Source: a virus. From it: a stretch of 20,513 bases of DNA. The notes below the pieces were generated by a model, which ran no database searches, was not told the origin of the DNA, and worked only from the letters and a program-made list of their open reading frames with translations. Of this stretch, positions 1 through 6,466 are shown piece after piece. The position numbers and the translations under genes were made by a program. The stretch spans positions 1 through 20,513 of IMG/VR virus record IMGVR_UViG_3300007537_000440; one strand, given 5' to 3'. Numbering within the stretch: the first letter of the stretch is position 1; every line of letters starts with the position of its first letter.

Positions 1-383
1 AAAAGAATTTGTACAGTGATCCAATCAAATTCAAGTCTTGTGTGACCAACAAATGAACCTTGTTGAATTGTGTGCTTGTTTCCGTATTCCAAGAGATTAT
101 AAATGCATTGAAACCAAGCGTCTGGAATATCTACGGCATTAATAAGAACAGGGTGTAAATCAATCATTTCTTCTTCCTCGTGTATGTTGTCGATGATTTC
201 TTGATTCGGAGATACTTGTATAAATCCATGTTTTTCAAGTGCAACTAAAACACTCTCTACTTCTTCAAACCCGACAGGATATTGCATAGATGATGTTTCT
301 GCCACGATATCATTCAAAAACTCAAAACCATATCGCCAACCACCTTTTTTGTCTTCTTTGTTTGCCATAGGAATTTGTTTCAT
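1..383 (-). CDS. Thymidylate synthase-like protein, 3' end cut by window edge
   Basis: An open frame starts with ATG at 383 and runs off the left edge, giving about 127 residues. The start overlaps the upstream stop as ATGA and has GGAG five bases before it. The first 85 or so residues are unfamiliar and include an acidic stretch (HEEEE). The later part, INAVDIPDAWFQCIYNLLE followed by GSFVGHTRLEFDW, resembles the N-terminal region of phage thymidylate synthase-like (ThyA family) proteins, where a DAW segment and a G-x-x-x-x-x-RLEFD segment come before the catalytic domain. The catalytic cysteine would lie outside the window. This family methylates (or hydroxymethylates) dUMP or dCMP. The role fits the dCTP deaminase at 5609-6106. 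The assignment rests on pattern memory of the family; the N-terminal extension has no function I can name. Confidence 0.55.
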   Translation of the reverse strand, partial: MKQIPMANKEDKKGGWRYGFEFLNDIVAETSSMQYPVGFEEVESVLVALEKHGFIQVSPNQEIIDNIHEEEEMIDLHPVLINAVDIPDAWFQCIYNLLEYGNKHTIQQGSFVGHTRLEFDWITVQIL

Positions 384-745
384 CTTTTCTCCTCTGTATG
401 ATATCCATCATCTGTACGACGAAAGTGTTTATTAGGATGTAACCCCTCTTCGAATTCAAGTAAACACATATTCGCCATATCAACTAAATACTCAGTATTT
501 CCAGTTTGCTCATATAGTTTCGATCTGTCTCTTATGTCTTTCATGCGATTAAACTGTTTTTTACTCAAAGCATTGAGCAAACCGTATCTAAAAGCTCCAA
601 GTAAAAGTCCATCCCTCATCAGTCTTTCGAAACGAGGACTCCACTCAGTCTTTCTCAGAATATTCAGATCAGGAATTTTATTTTTCTCAATAACACCCGC
701 GTTTAATAATAAGTGATCTCTTATACGCTGTGTAACAGTTTTCAT
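380..745 (-). CDS. Conserved small phage protein of unknown function
   Basis: This is a 121-residue soluble protein. It starts with ATG at 745, overlapping the upstream stop (ATGA), and its own stop overlaps the next start in the same way, so translation is tightly coupled. It contains the segments EWSPRFERLMRDGLLLGAFRYG and, near the C-terminus, TGNTEYLVDMANMCLLEFEE followed by HPNKHFRRTDDGYHTE. I recognise this combination (a helical body, a 'TGN-EHLVD-AN-C' helix and an HPN-HF-DDG tail) as a small family that recurs in phages and bacteria. I know of no established function for it. No signal peptide, membrane span or catalytic motif is evident. Confidence 0.7.
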   Translation of the reverse strand: MKTVTQRIRDHLLLNAGVIEKNKIPDLNILRKTEWSPRFERLMRDGLLLGAFRYGLLNALSKKQFNRMKDIRDRSKLYEQTGNTEYLVDMANMCLLEFEEGLHPNKHFRRTDDGYHTEEKR

Positions 746-1140
746 TTCTTTTTCTTTCTTCTTCTACGTTTCATGCGCGATTCGAAACTATTAATACCTT
801 CAGAAATCAACCATGTCACTGCTTCTCCTTTTTCAAGATCCATAAATTTCATAAATTTTAAAACATCTTTGTACAATTCCATGATTTCTTCATGATTAAA
901 GAACGTTGGATCAGCACATAAAAGAGTTTTGCTATAGTGCTTGTTTCTACATGTAGCGCACATATCAACGGACACAACTTTTTCATCACAGCCCCACATG
1001 CATTTTGTTGTTTTCTTTTTTTGTCTTTCTTTTTTTTCTTCTGAAGTTAAAGATTTTTGAAATCTTTCTTCTGCTGCTTCATCATATAATCGTTGCCTTT
1101 CAATTGGATCATCGATTTTGTCAATGTTTTTTTCATCCAT
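742..1140 (-). CDS. Zinc-binding-like small protein with polybasic tail
   Basis: This 132-residue protein starts with ATG at 1140, just after the stop of the Rad50 C-terminal half. It has an acidic and charged N-terminus and then a cysteine cluster: C47, C51, C61, C64 and C75, with CxxxC followed by CxxC as in small zinc ribbons. A helical region follows, and the tail is almost purely Arg/Lys (residues 122-132). The cluster suggests a structural zinc and the tail suggests nucleic-acid binding; both are inferences. The stop overlaps the next start as ATGA. The family is not recognised. Confidence 0.7.
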   Translation of the reverse strand: MDEKNIDKIDDPIERQRLYDEAAEERFQKSLTSEEKKERQKKKTTKCMWGCDEKVVSVDMCATCRNKHYSKTLLCADPTFFNHEEIMELYKDVLKFMKFMDLEKGEAVTWLISEGINSFESRMKRRRRKKKK

Positions 1141-1141
1141 T

Positions 1142-1738
1142 TCATACCACCCTCCCGTTTTCTATTTCGAAAACCTTATCAGCTTGTTGTGTGATTTCTG
1201 GAATATGGGTGTTTATGAGCATTTGAACACCAAACTCTTCGGACAATAATTTCAGCATGTCAACTGCTCTTGATAATAATTGTTTGTTTTCTCTGTTACT
1301 GAGATTCTTGAAGGGCTCATCCAATACAAGAATTGGAGCATCATTTTCAAGCCTCCAATAAGCCATTCGTATAGCAAATGACGCAACATCAACAACACCA
1401 CCACCAACTCCGTAATTAGGTTTAAGTAATCTGTTTCCGCTTTTAAACCAGAGATCACACTCAGTTTTATTTCTGCGTTCAACAAAATCCATTACAAATT
1501 CATAGGGATCGTCAAACACAGTTTCAAAAGCTTTTGTAACAAGATCAGAGAAATGATACTCAAGACTCTTCTGAGTCTTTTTTGCTGCTACTTGGAATAT
1601 CGAACGCGCGTCTTCCGCAGATTGCTTTTCCTTTAAGCACTCATCAAGTCTTTCTTGGTAGTTGCTCAGTTCTTCTTGCAGAACTTCACGCTCAGTTTTT
1701 AATCTTTCTATGCGTTTACTGAATTCCATTTTTTGCAT
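1142..1738 (-). CDS. Rad50/SbcC-like ATPase, C-terminal half (gp46-like)
   Basis: This encodes the C-terminal half of an SMC-type ATPase whose N-terminal half is a separate gene at 2871-3941. A short coiled coil leads into the signature motif (GVGGGVVDVASF, the place of the LSGGE-type loop), Walker B with its glutamate (PILVLDEPF), the D-loop region (NLSNRENKQ) and the H-loop (INTH). It contains no CxxC hook. It should pair with the N-terminal half to form the ATP-binding head that works with Mre11 (1975-2874) at DNA ends. The start is uncertain: ATG at 1738 is given (198 residues); a TTG at 1765 would add nine residues. Both have weak ribosome binding sites and both lie inside the end of the upstream coiled-coil gene in a different frame, so translation may depend on reinitiation. 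Confidence 0.85.
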   Translation of the reverse strand: MQKMEFSKRIERLKTEREVLQEELSNYQERLDECLKEKQSAEDARSIFQVAAKKTQKSLEYHFSDLVTKAFETVFDDPYEFVMDFVERRNKTECDLWFKSGNRLLKPNYGVGGGVVDVASFAIRMAYWRLENDAPILVLDEPFKNLSNRENKQLLSRAVDMLKLLSEEFGVQMLINTHIPEITQQADKVFEIENGRVV

Positions 1739-1982
1739 TTTCAATCTCGTCAAGTTTTTTGCCAATTTTTTCCGAAAGTTCTTCGATCTTGTTCTCCAGC
1801 TTTGTAATTTTCATTTGTGTTTTTTCGTTTAATGCTTGGAGTTGTTTTTGATCAGAGGTTCCGAAGTTTTCTTTTGCGTCTTGCTTTACGTTTGAAAATT
1901 GTCCACGGGCTTCACTCAATTCATCCCTGAGTTTTTCATAACGATCTTTCAATTCTTGATACTCTTCTAATAAGTCAGTCAT
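1716..1982 (-). CDS. Short coiled-coil protein, candidate second arm of split Rad50
   Basis: This 88-residue protein is almost entirely predicted coiled coil, with heptad-like Leu/Ile spacing (KITKLENKIEELSEKIGKKL). It has no cysteines. ATG at 1982 has a strong GAGGAGG site upstream and overlaps the end of mre11 by 8 bases. Its 3' end overlaps the Rad50 C-terminal half in another frame. In a one-piece Rad50 this is the position of the returning coil between the zinc hook and the C-terminal ATPase half, so it may act as a separate piece of that arm or fuse to it by frameshifting (+1). That role is inferred from position and composition only. Confidence 0.75.
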   Translation of the reverse strand: MTDLLEEYQELKDRYEKLRDELSEARGQFSNVKQDAKENFGTSDQKQLQALNEKTQMKITKLENKIEELSEKIGKKLDEIENAKNGIQ

Positions 1983-2874
1983 TCAGCAAAGCCTCCTCAA
2001 TGAGTTCTTTTGTTCGTTTTTTTACTCTTCTCTTGCTCTTGAGCACTGTGTTTATGTTCTGTCTGTAATCGAGTTCTCCTTCAAAATCAGATTTTAATCC
2101 TTCAGCAAACTCATTCTTTCTTTTTTCGCTTGCTTTTTGTATTTTTACTTCTTCCTCTTTTAAAACTTCTTTTGATTCGGCAATTGTATAATAATGTTTT
2201 TCTATATCCTGCGTTTCAGTATCATAAATACAGAAGAAAGGTTTATGATTCTTTTGGTCAATGTTCATACGTCCAATGCTGCCGCAGTTGATTACTTTAT
2301 CGCGTGTGAATCCTTTATGATTATCGCCGCACACAAACAGATCGTACTTATATTTTTTTGGAAGCTTCCTTGCTTGAACATAATCAGATTGTCCTGGCCA
2401 GAGTTTCTTTCCATTTATTATCATTTTATGCATCACGGCAATATTACATGATTTGCTTTCGTATTTTCGTGGATCAGAAAGTTTCACGTTCCAACCAAAT
2501 CCGTGCAAAAATACTTTACCACCTATATGAGTTCCTTTCGAACTGATTTCTTGAATGTAACCACCTGTCACAAGTATTTGAAATGGAACATCCCGTACTT
2601 CAAGATTATGAAACTTTACATCATGCTGCCCGGGTATTGTGTAGATAGGAATCTCATATTTGTCCAAGAAAAGCATCACATCATATAGAAGGGAGTATGG
2701 ATCACGTCCATAATTATTGAAGAGGTCTCCTGGCTGGATGACAGCATCACATTTTTTCTCAAATAATGAAAATGCTTCTGTCAATTTTTGGAATTGAACA
2801 CCATAGTAATCATCCGATCTGTTAATTGGATTTGTGTGACGGATATGAAGGTCGCCAAGAATGCCTATTTTCAT
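1975..2874 (-). CDS. Mre11/SbcD-like nuclease (gp47-like)
   Basis: This 299-residue protein carries the calcineurin-type metallophosphoesterase motifs in order: GDLHIRH near residue 7 (Asp8, His10), QPGDLFNN, PGQHD, AVMHK and CGDNHKG. In the family these bind two Mn ions and give 3'-5' exonuclease and endonuclease activity at DNA ends together with Rad50. The usual GNHD motif reads GQHD here, and the last motif reads GDNH rather than GHxH. I believe similar changes occur in phage relatives, but I cannot verify that here. A charged helical C-terminus follows. The gene sits between the two halves of Rad50. ATG at 2874 overlaps the upstream stop (ATGA). Likely role: recombination and processing of phage DNA ends. 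Confidence 0.9.
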   Translation of the reverse strand: MKIGILGDLHIRHTNPINRSDDYYGVQFQKLTEAFSLFEKKCDAVIQPGDLFNNYGRDPYSLLYDVMLFLDKYEIPIYTIPGQHDVKFHNLEVRDVPFQILVTGGYIQEISSKGTHIGGKVFLHGFGWNVKLSDPRKYESKSCNIAVMHKMIINGKKLWPGQSDYVQARKLPKKYKYDLFVCGDNHKGFTRDKVINCGSIGRMNIDQKNHKPFFCIYDTETQDIEKHYYTIAESKEVLKEEEVKIQKASEKRKNEFAEGLKSDFEGELDYRQNINTVLKSKRRVKKRTKELIEEALLND

Positions 2875-3941
2875 GCTGTCTCCTCACACTCTTCGAAGGG
2901 ACGTTCGCAGAGAGGACAAACTTCAAGTTTGCTTTTCATTTTTCCAAAATCACGTTCAATTTTTTCAAACGCTTTCTTTGTCTTTGTGAGCTTCTTTTCT
3001 GTTTTAGATAGTCTCTCTATCGTCTTTTCAATTTTTTCTTGCTCCAGCCTCAAATCCTTTAGCGAGACAGCTTCTTTATCAAAATCATTCATCAACTTTT
3101 CAAGCTGTTTTTGATTTTTTGAGTAGACATCGATTTTGGATTTTATATTTGAAAGTGTTTTTTCTGTTCTGGATATTTCTTTGTGCTTTGTTTTTTCTGT
3201 ATCAACATCAATCAAAATTTCATCAAACTTCTCAAACAATTCACCAACATTGTCTATTTTTGATTGTATATTGAGCAGAGTTACCATTGAATCCAGTTTT
3301 GCTATTAGTGTATCTATTTCTTTGAGCTTATTATCAAGTGCTTCAAGCTCTTCCTGGTGTTTTTCATACTGAGCGTGCAGTTCTTCAACTTCTTTTAAAG
3401 GTGCGTAAACTTTGAGTTGTTGGTCTTTTGTTTTGATTTCTTGATTCAAGTGTTTTTCTTCACTTGATTGTTTCCGGATTACACTATTAATGTATTTTAA
3501 ACTCGAATCAATTTGATCCAGACCCGTCATATTGTTTAGTTTCTTTGCCACATCGCTTGAGTTGAGGCTTAACAAGAACGGAGGATCAAACTGCATTTGA
3601 ATGTTTGTGGAATTAAAAGGTACGATCTGTTTCACTTCTTGTGGAACATCTGTTCTTGTTGCATCAAAAAAAGAATTATCTATCTTGTAGCTGTTTCGTT
3701 TTTTATTCCGGATTCTTTGTATTTTATGATTGTCTGTTTTTGCTGTGACTGAACAAGATTTAGCACCTTCTTTAATAAAGTCTTGTCCTGACGGGCGATT
3801 AAAAAATAACCAATATAATGCTCGTGCAATTGATGATTTGCCCTGATCACTGTCTCCTATGAACACATTTATTCCCGGAGACAATTCAAAACCACTGTCC
3901 TTGTGAATCTGAAAATTTTCAAGATGTATGCTTTTTAACAT
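2871..3941 (-). CDS. Rad50/SbcC-like ATPase, N-terminal half ending at zinc hook
   Basis: This 356-residue protein begins with the Rad50 N-terminal fold (MLKSIHLENFQIH) and Walker A at residues 28-37 (IGDSDQGKSS, with Asp-Gln where GxNGxGKS is usual). A long coiled coil follows, and it ends a few residues after a zinc-hook CxxC (CPLC, Cys342 and Cys345). The protein therefore stops just where a full Rad50 would turn back at the hook; the rest of the molecule is supplied by genes at 1716-1982 and 1142-1738. ATG at 3941 overlaps the preceding stop as TAATG. Known for the family: ATP-driven DNA end binding with Mre11. Inferred: two such halves could dimerise through the hook. Confidence 0.9.
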   Translation of the reverse strand: MLKSIHLENFQIHKDSGFELSPGINVFIGDSDQGKSSIARALYWLFFNRPSGQDFIKEGAKSCSVTAKTDNHKIQRIRNKKRNSYKIDNSFFDATRTDVPQEVKQIVPFNSTNIQMQFDPPFLLSLNSSDVAKKLNNMTGLDQIDSSLKYINSVIRKQSSEEKHLNQEIKTKDQQLKVYAPLKEVEELHAQYEKHQEELEALDNKLKEIDTLIAKLDSMVTLLNIQSKIDNVGELFEKFDEILIDVDTEKTKHKEISRTEKTLSNIKSKIDVYSKNQKQLEKLMNDFDKEAVSLKDLRLEQEKIEKTIERLSKTEKKLTKTKKAFEKIERDFGKMKSKLEVCPLCERPFEECEETA

Positions 3942-4117
3942 TACAACACCATATGATTTCTTTTGTAGTGCATATAAAGATTATAGAGTCTTTCTCCTTT
4001 TCGTATGAAAGAAATGCTATCAAGATTTTTTAGGAGATCAATTCCAGTTTTTTCCTCATACTTTTTAAAAGCATCTTCGATTTCTTTTTTCAGCGTTTCT
4101 TTTGGTTCTGCATTCAT
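3941..4117 (-). CDS. Small charged hypothetical protein (58 aa)
   Basis: ATG at 4117 overlaps the upstream stop (ATGA), follows the purine-rich AAGGAAG, and the TAA overlaps the next ATG (TAATG). The translation starts MNAEPKETLKKEIEDAF and ends with LYMHYKRNHMVL. It is helical and charged, with no cysteine and no membrane span. The coupling on both sides is the main evidence that it is real. No family is recognised. By position it is translated immediately before the Rad50 N-terminal half. Confidence 0.65.
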   Translation of the reverse strand: MNAEPKETLKKEIEDAFKKYEEKTGIDLLKNLDSISFIRKGERLYNLYMHYKRNHMVL

Positions 4118-4230
4118 TTTCTATTACTTCCTTTTCCTTTGCTTCTTGTTGGTTTGCACCCCCCGCGACCTTGATTTGATCGTTGTCCTTTGCCGCTGCC
4201 GTCACGTTTTGGAGTTCCTTTTGTTGACAT
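4114..4230 (-). CDS. Small Gly/Lys/Arg-rich basic peptide (38 aa)
   Basis: ATG at 4230 follows a strong AAAGGAG site that lies in the last codons of the upstream gene. The product starts MSTKGTPKRDGSGKGQ and is made mainly of Gly, Lys, Arg, Ser and Thr with a single Cys. It looks disordered and nucleic-acid binding. Its local base composition is more GC-rich than its neighbours, owing to the glycine and arginine codons. Its stop overlaps the next start (ATGA). Similar short 'GTPxRDGSG' peptides occur in other phages, to my recollection, without known function. Confidence 0.6.
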   Translation of the reverse strand: MSTKGTPKRDGSGKGQRSNQGRGGCKPTRSKGKGSNRK

Positions 4231-4233
4231 GTT

Positions 4234-4497
4234 TTACATCTCCTTTAATGGATACCAATACTGGATTTTTTGAATGTCATACATTTTTGGATCCATAATT
4301 GCGTGTTGTCTTGCTACATAAGCAACATGAATATTCCAACCTATTATAGAACCCCACACAAGTATTTTTTCATGGGTGTCTGGAGGAAGCTCAGTTGAGG
4401 TTGAGATCATGTGCTTAAACTCTGGAGCTTCTTGAATAGTTTCAGTTTTTTTCTTGCGTTTTCTCTTCTTTTTCTTTTTATGTACATCAAAACCCAT
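4234..4497 (-). CDS. Small protein with polybasic head and DUF551-like C-terminus
   Basis: This is an 87-residue protein. Residues 6-17 are nearly all Lys/Arg. The rest contains ELPPDTHEKILVWG and ends QYWYPLKEM, which resembles the DUF551 pattern (a 'LP-x-x-x-x-VLVW' segment and a terminal 'WMPLPE') found in many phage and prophage small proteins. No function is established for that family. ATG at 4497 comes two bases after the stop of the HD-domain gene. The polybasic head may be a DNA-binding addition, as in several neighbours. Confidence 0.65.
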   Translation of the reverse strand: MGFDVHKKKKKRKRKKKTETIQEAPEFKHMISTSTELPPDTHEKILVWGSIIGWNIHVAYVARQHAIMDPKMYDIQKIQYWYPLKEM

Positions 4498-4499
4498 TT

Positions 4500-5024
4500 T
4501 TAATCCTGACCGATACCAAGATTTTGTGCTCGTGCTAAAAATAATTCTTTTGCTTTTTCTGGATCATAGCAAGGAAGAAAATTAATACACAGAGGTTTTA
4601 CATGAGACATCTCCCATTCACTTGTATCAAATCCAAGCAAATTTCCCTCGGTTAAGCACAATCTCGTATCATATTCCCACACATCTTCTGAAACAGGCCA
4701 TTGCAAACGGAATTTTTCAAATACCTTTTCCAGAATATTACGCTCAATTTGTTCTAATAAAAATGTCTTTATACGGATAAATTGTTTTATAGGTCTTGTT
4801 ATATCTCCAATATATGCTTCTGCCGCATCATGCATTAATCCTTCAGCATCAGCAAAATAAGATACATAAACTGAGTGTTCAGCTATTGAATAGAATTGTT
4901 TGCAATGTCCATTGAATCGGCACTGATTTGCAAGAGAGTGTGCAATGTCAATCAGGTGTATTTGTTCTTTCTTTGGACTAAATACATCAAATTTTTCTCC
5001 AGTGTAAGTCATTATCCAACTCAT
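4500..5024 (-). CDS. HD-domain phosphohydrolase
   Basis: This 174-residue protein starts MSWIMTYTGEKFDVFSPK. It shows the HD-superfamily pattern: RFNGHCKQFYSIAEHSVYVS (His50), then LMHDAAEAYIGD with the His-Asp pair at 65-66, followed by a conserved-looking DITRP. A later Asp in WEYDTRL could complete the metal site. Members of this phage and bacterial family are predicted metal-dependent phosphohydrolases related to YfbR 5'-nucleotidases; deoxynucleotide substrate use is inferred. The gene is coupled to the nuclease upstream by an ATGA overlap and lies close to dCTP deaminase, in keeping with a role in nucleotide pools. Confidence 0.85.
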   Translation of the reverse strand: MSWIMTYTGEKFDVFSPKKEQIHLIDIAHSLANQCRFNGHCKQFYSIAEHSVYVSYFADAEGLMHDAAEAYIGDITRPIKQFIRIKTFLLEQIERNILEKVFEKFRLQWPVSEDVWEYDTRLCLTEGNLLGFDTSEWEMSHVKPLCINFLPCYDPEKAKELFLARAQNLGIGQD

Positions 5025-5608
5025 TTTTTACGCCTTTTCTTCTTGTTATAATTTATAAAGTATGAGGGTTTACACCATTTTAAAAAAAGACCAAAATTCA
5101 ATGCAATGAAATTTCTTTTGATATATTCAGAAGTCGTCATGCTGATTGTAAATCCTTCATATCTTCCAAATACATCTTCAAGCAACCAAAATAATTCTTC
5201 GGGCAAGACGATTATTTTTTGTCGTTTATCACGCTTCGCAATGATTACTGGATAGGTGTTTGCTGTTTCTGCATCTTCAACTACCTGCTCAACAAACGTT
5301 TCAAATATCTGCTTTGTTCTTTGTTCTTGATTCCATTGTTTTGGAGGATGATCTAGTACATCAAGAAAAGACCAGTTCTTATATCCACGTTTCATTTCAA
5401 TGGTTGTTATATTTGTTAGAGGAAGTCCTATTGGATCTGTAGCTTTTAAATCTCCGTAAGCTCCGAAAGTTTTCTTTCCTTTTCGTGATCTGCCTTTTGC
5501 TCTTGAACCACTGTCATGCCGCCAGAAGATATCATCTCTTTTACCGTTGCTCCACCATAATGAAAGTTCAGTACAGATTTCACGTTCAAAAGTGCTTCCT
5601 TTAGCCAT
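5021..5608 (-). CDS. PD-(D/E)XK nuclease, Holliday-junction-resolvase-like
   Basis: This 195-residue protein opens with AKGSTFEREICTELSLWW, then GAYGDLKATDP and TIEMKRGYKNWSF. Together these give the PD-(D/E)XK active-site pattern: a helix glutamate, an Asp in GD, and E-x-K. A basic RAKGRSRKGKK loop sits between the first two motifs and the tail is KKKRRKK. The arrangement matches a phage and bacterial family of small nucleases related to archaeal-type Holliday junction resolvases; the exact substrate is not shown by the sequence. ATG at 5608 directly follows the stop of the dCTP deaminase gene (TAAATG). Confidence 0.8.
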   Translation of the reverse strand: MAKGSTFEREICTELSLWWSNGKRDDIFWRHDSGSRAKGRSRKGKKTFGAYGDLKATDPIGLPLTNITTIEMKRGYKNWSFLDVLDHPPKQWNQEQRTKQIFETFVEQVVEDAETANTYPVIIAKRDKRQKIIVLPEELFWLLEDVFGRYEGFTISMTTSEYIKRNFIALNFGLFLKWCKPSYFINYNKKKRRKK

Positions 5609-6106
5609 TTATTTCTTCTCCCACATCCAAGGAGGGGTTGCTCCTATTTGTCCTTGATAATGTCCTGTTTTGTCATAGGTTTTCTTAGGTATATAAGCAT
5701 CAAACAATACGAGTTGTACAATTGGTTCGTATTTGTATAGTGTTTGCTCAAAAGGCCAATGATTGATTAACTCCAAAGTTATTTGTCCCTCAAATCCTGG
5801 ATCAATAAAACCCGCATTAAGATGTTCAATTCCTTTTCTTGCTGTTGTTGATTTTAAAGAAATGTATGCTGCGTGATGCTTAGGCATTTTAATTCGCTCA
5901 TATGTATGCATTAGAACGAATTGTCCAGCTTTCAATTTTAAACCTTCATCTCTGATTTGATAAGGTCTTGACCAGTTTTCAGTGAAAGGAATTCTGTATA
6001 TTTCTCCAAGACACAAATCAATAGATGATGGATTAACATTCTTTGGTTCAAATGGAATGATAAAGGAAGTTGATAGTGATAAAAATCTCTGATCGTTACA
6101 AATCAT
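5609..6106 (-). CDS. dcd: dCTP deaminase / dUTPase-fold enzyme
   Basis: This 165-residue protein has the trimeric dUTPase/Dcd fold signature: NPSSIDLCLG, then SLKSTTARKGIEHLNAGFID continuing PGFEGQITLELIN, and a C-terminal Y-Q-G-Q-I-G. The Glu in ITLE corresponds to the catalytic Glu138 of E. coli Dcd and the Arg in TARKG to Arg115. The position of E. coli Arg126 appears to be Phe (AGFID), so the substrate (dCTP, dUTP or both) is not certain. The product would feed the thymidylate synthase-like enzyme at the left edge. ATG at 6106 has GGAAG upstream and follows a hairpin-rich non-coding stretch. Confidence 0.85.
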   Translation of the reverse strand: MICNDQRFLSLSTSFIIPFEPKNVNPSSIDLCLGEIYRIPFTENWSRPYQIRDEGLKLKAGQFVLMHTYERIKMPKHHAAYISLKSTTARKGIEHLNAGFIDPGFEGQITLELINHWPFEQTLYKYEPIVQLVLFDAYIPKKTYDKTGHYQGQIGATPPWMWEKK

Positions 6107-6236
6107 TTTTCTTCCACAGTCTTTGACTTAGATTAATGATTGGATGAAGGTGCTTGTCAGTGATTCAAAACAAACACCTTCATCCGCTTCAGGAACAAAC
6201 AGTCATCAGTAGAAACTAGATGACGGAGGGAACTGC
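6107..6236 (-). promoter_or_regulatory. Non-coding stretch with two hairpins
   Basis: No gene fits these 130 bases. They hold a long inverted repeat with arms at 6142-6157 and 6170-6185: 16 pairs, one of them G-U as RNA, around a 12-base loop. A second hairpin lies at 6202-6224, with six pairs, a bulged A, three more pairs and an AGAA loop. Neither is followed by a U-tract on either strand, so intrinsic termination is not supported. Possible roles are an RNA processing or stabilising element between two operon segments, or a protein-binding site ahead of dcd. Confidence 0.6.
6142..6185. repeat. 16-bp inverted repeat (hairpin)
   Basis: The left arm is GGATGAAGGTGCTTGT and the right arm ACAAACACCTTCATCC, separated by 12 bases. 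Eleven outer pairs are perfect, followed by one G-U/T-G position and four more pairs. It is symmetrical enough to fold on either strand. Confidence 0.85.
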
Positions 6237-6461
6237 TTACTTCTTAAAGTGCTCAACAGAATACTTACGAAAATCCTTGAACATCTTGGTCAGATCACTT
6301 GATGCTTTACGTGCTCGTTTAGCGGACGCGGCAACCTTAATGGACTTCTCAAGATCCTCTTTCATTTCATCCATCTTCTCATTGATCTCGTCAATAAATT
6401 TCTGAGTCAACGGAGATTCCGGCTCGGGCGCCTTTTCTGCTGCTTTCTTCTTCTTTGCCAT
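6237..6461 (-). CDS. Histone H1-like protein, Hc1 type
   Basis: This 74-residue basic protein starts with ATG at 6461, chosen because AAAGGAG lies nine bases upstream; a longer in-frame opening to 6545 only overlaps the exonuclease gene. After a MAKKKKAAEKAPEPESPL head comes a helical region (FIDEINEKMDEMKEDLEKS) and then AASAKRARKASSDLTKMF with FRKYSVEHFKK. The pattern of a charged helix, 'AA-x-R-x-R-K-x-S-x-x-L', and 'FR-x-x-S' matches the Hc1 histone H1-like family known from Chlamydia and Bacteroidetes. The likely role is packaging or masking DNA, of the phage or host. The ribosome binding site lies in the last codons of the exonuclease gene, so the two are coupled. Confidence 0.75.
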   Translation of the reverse strand: MAKKKKAAEKAPEPESPLTQKFIDEINEKMDEMKEDLEKSIKVAASAKRARKASSDLTKMFKDFRKYSVEHFKK

Positions 6462-6466
6462 TTTGA

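Noticed and set aside
4005-4298. 97-codon plus-strand opening
   Set aside because: The minus strand here carries two small coupled genes with good start signals; the plus opening is a shadow.
6142-6185. Rho-independent terminator
   Set aside because: The stem is long enough but no U-tract follows it on either strand.
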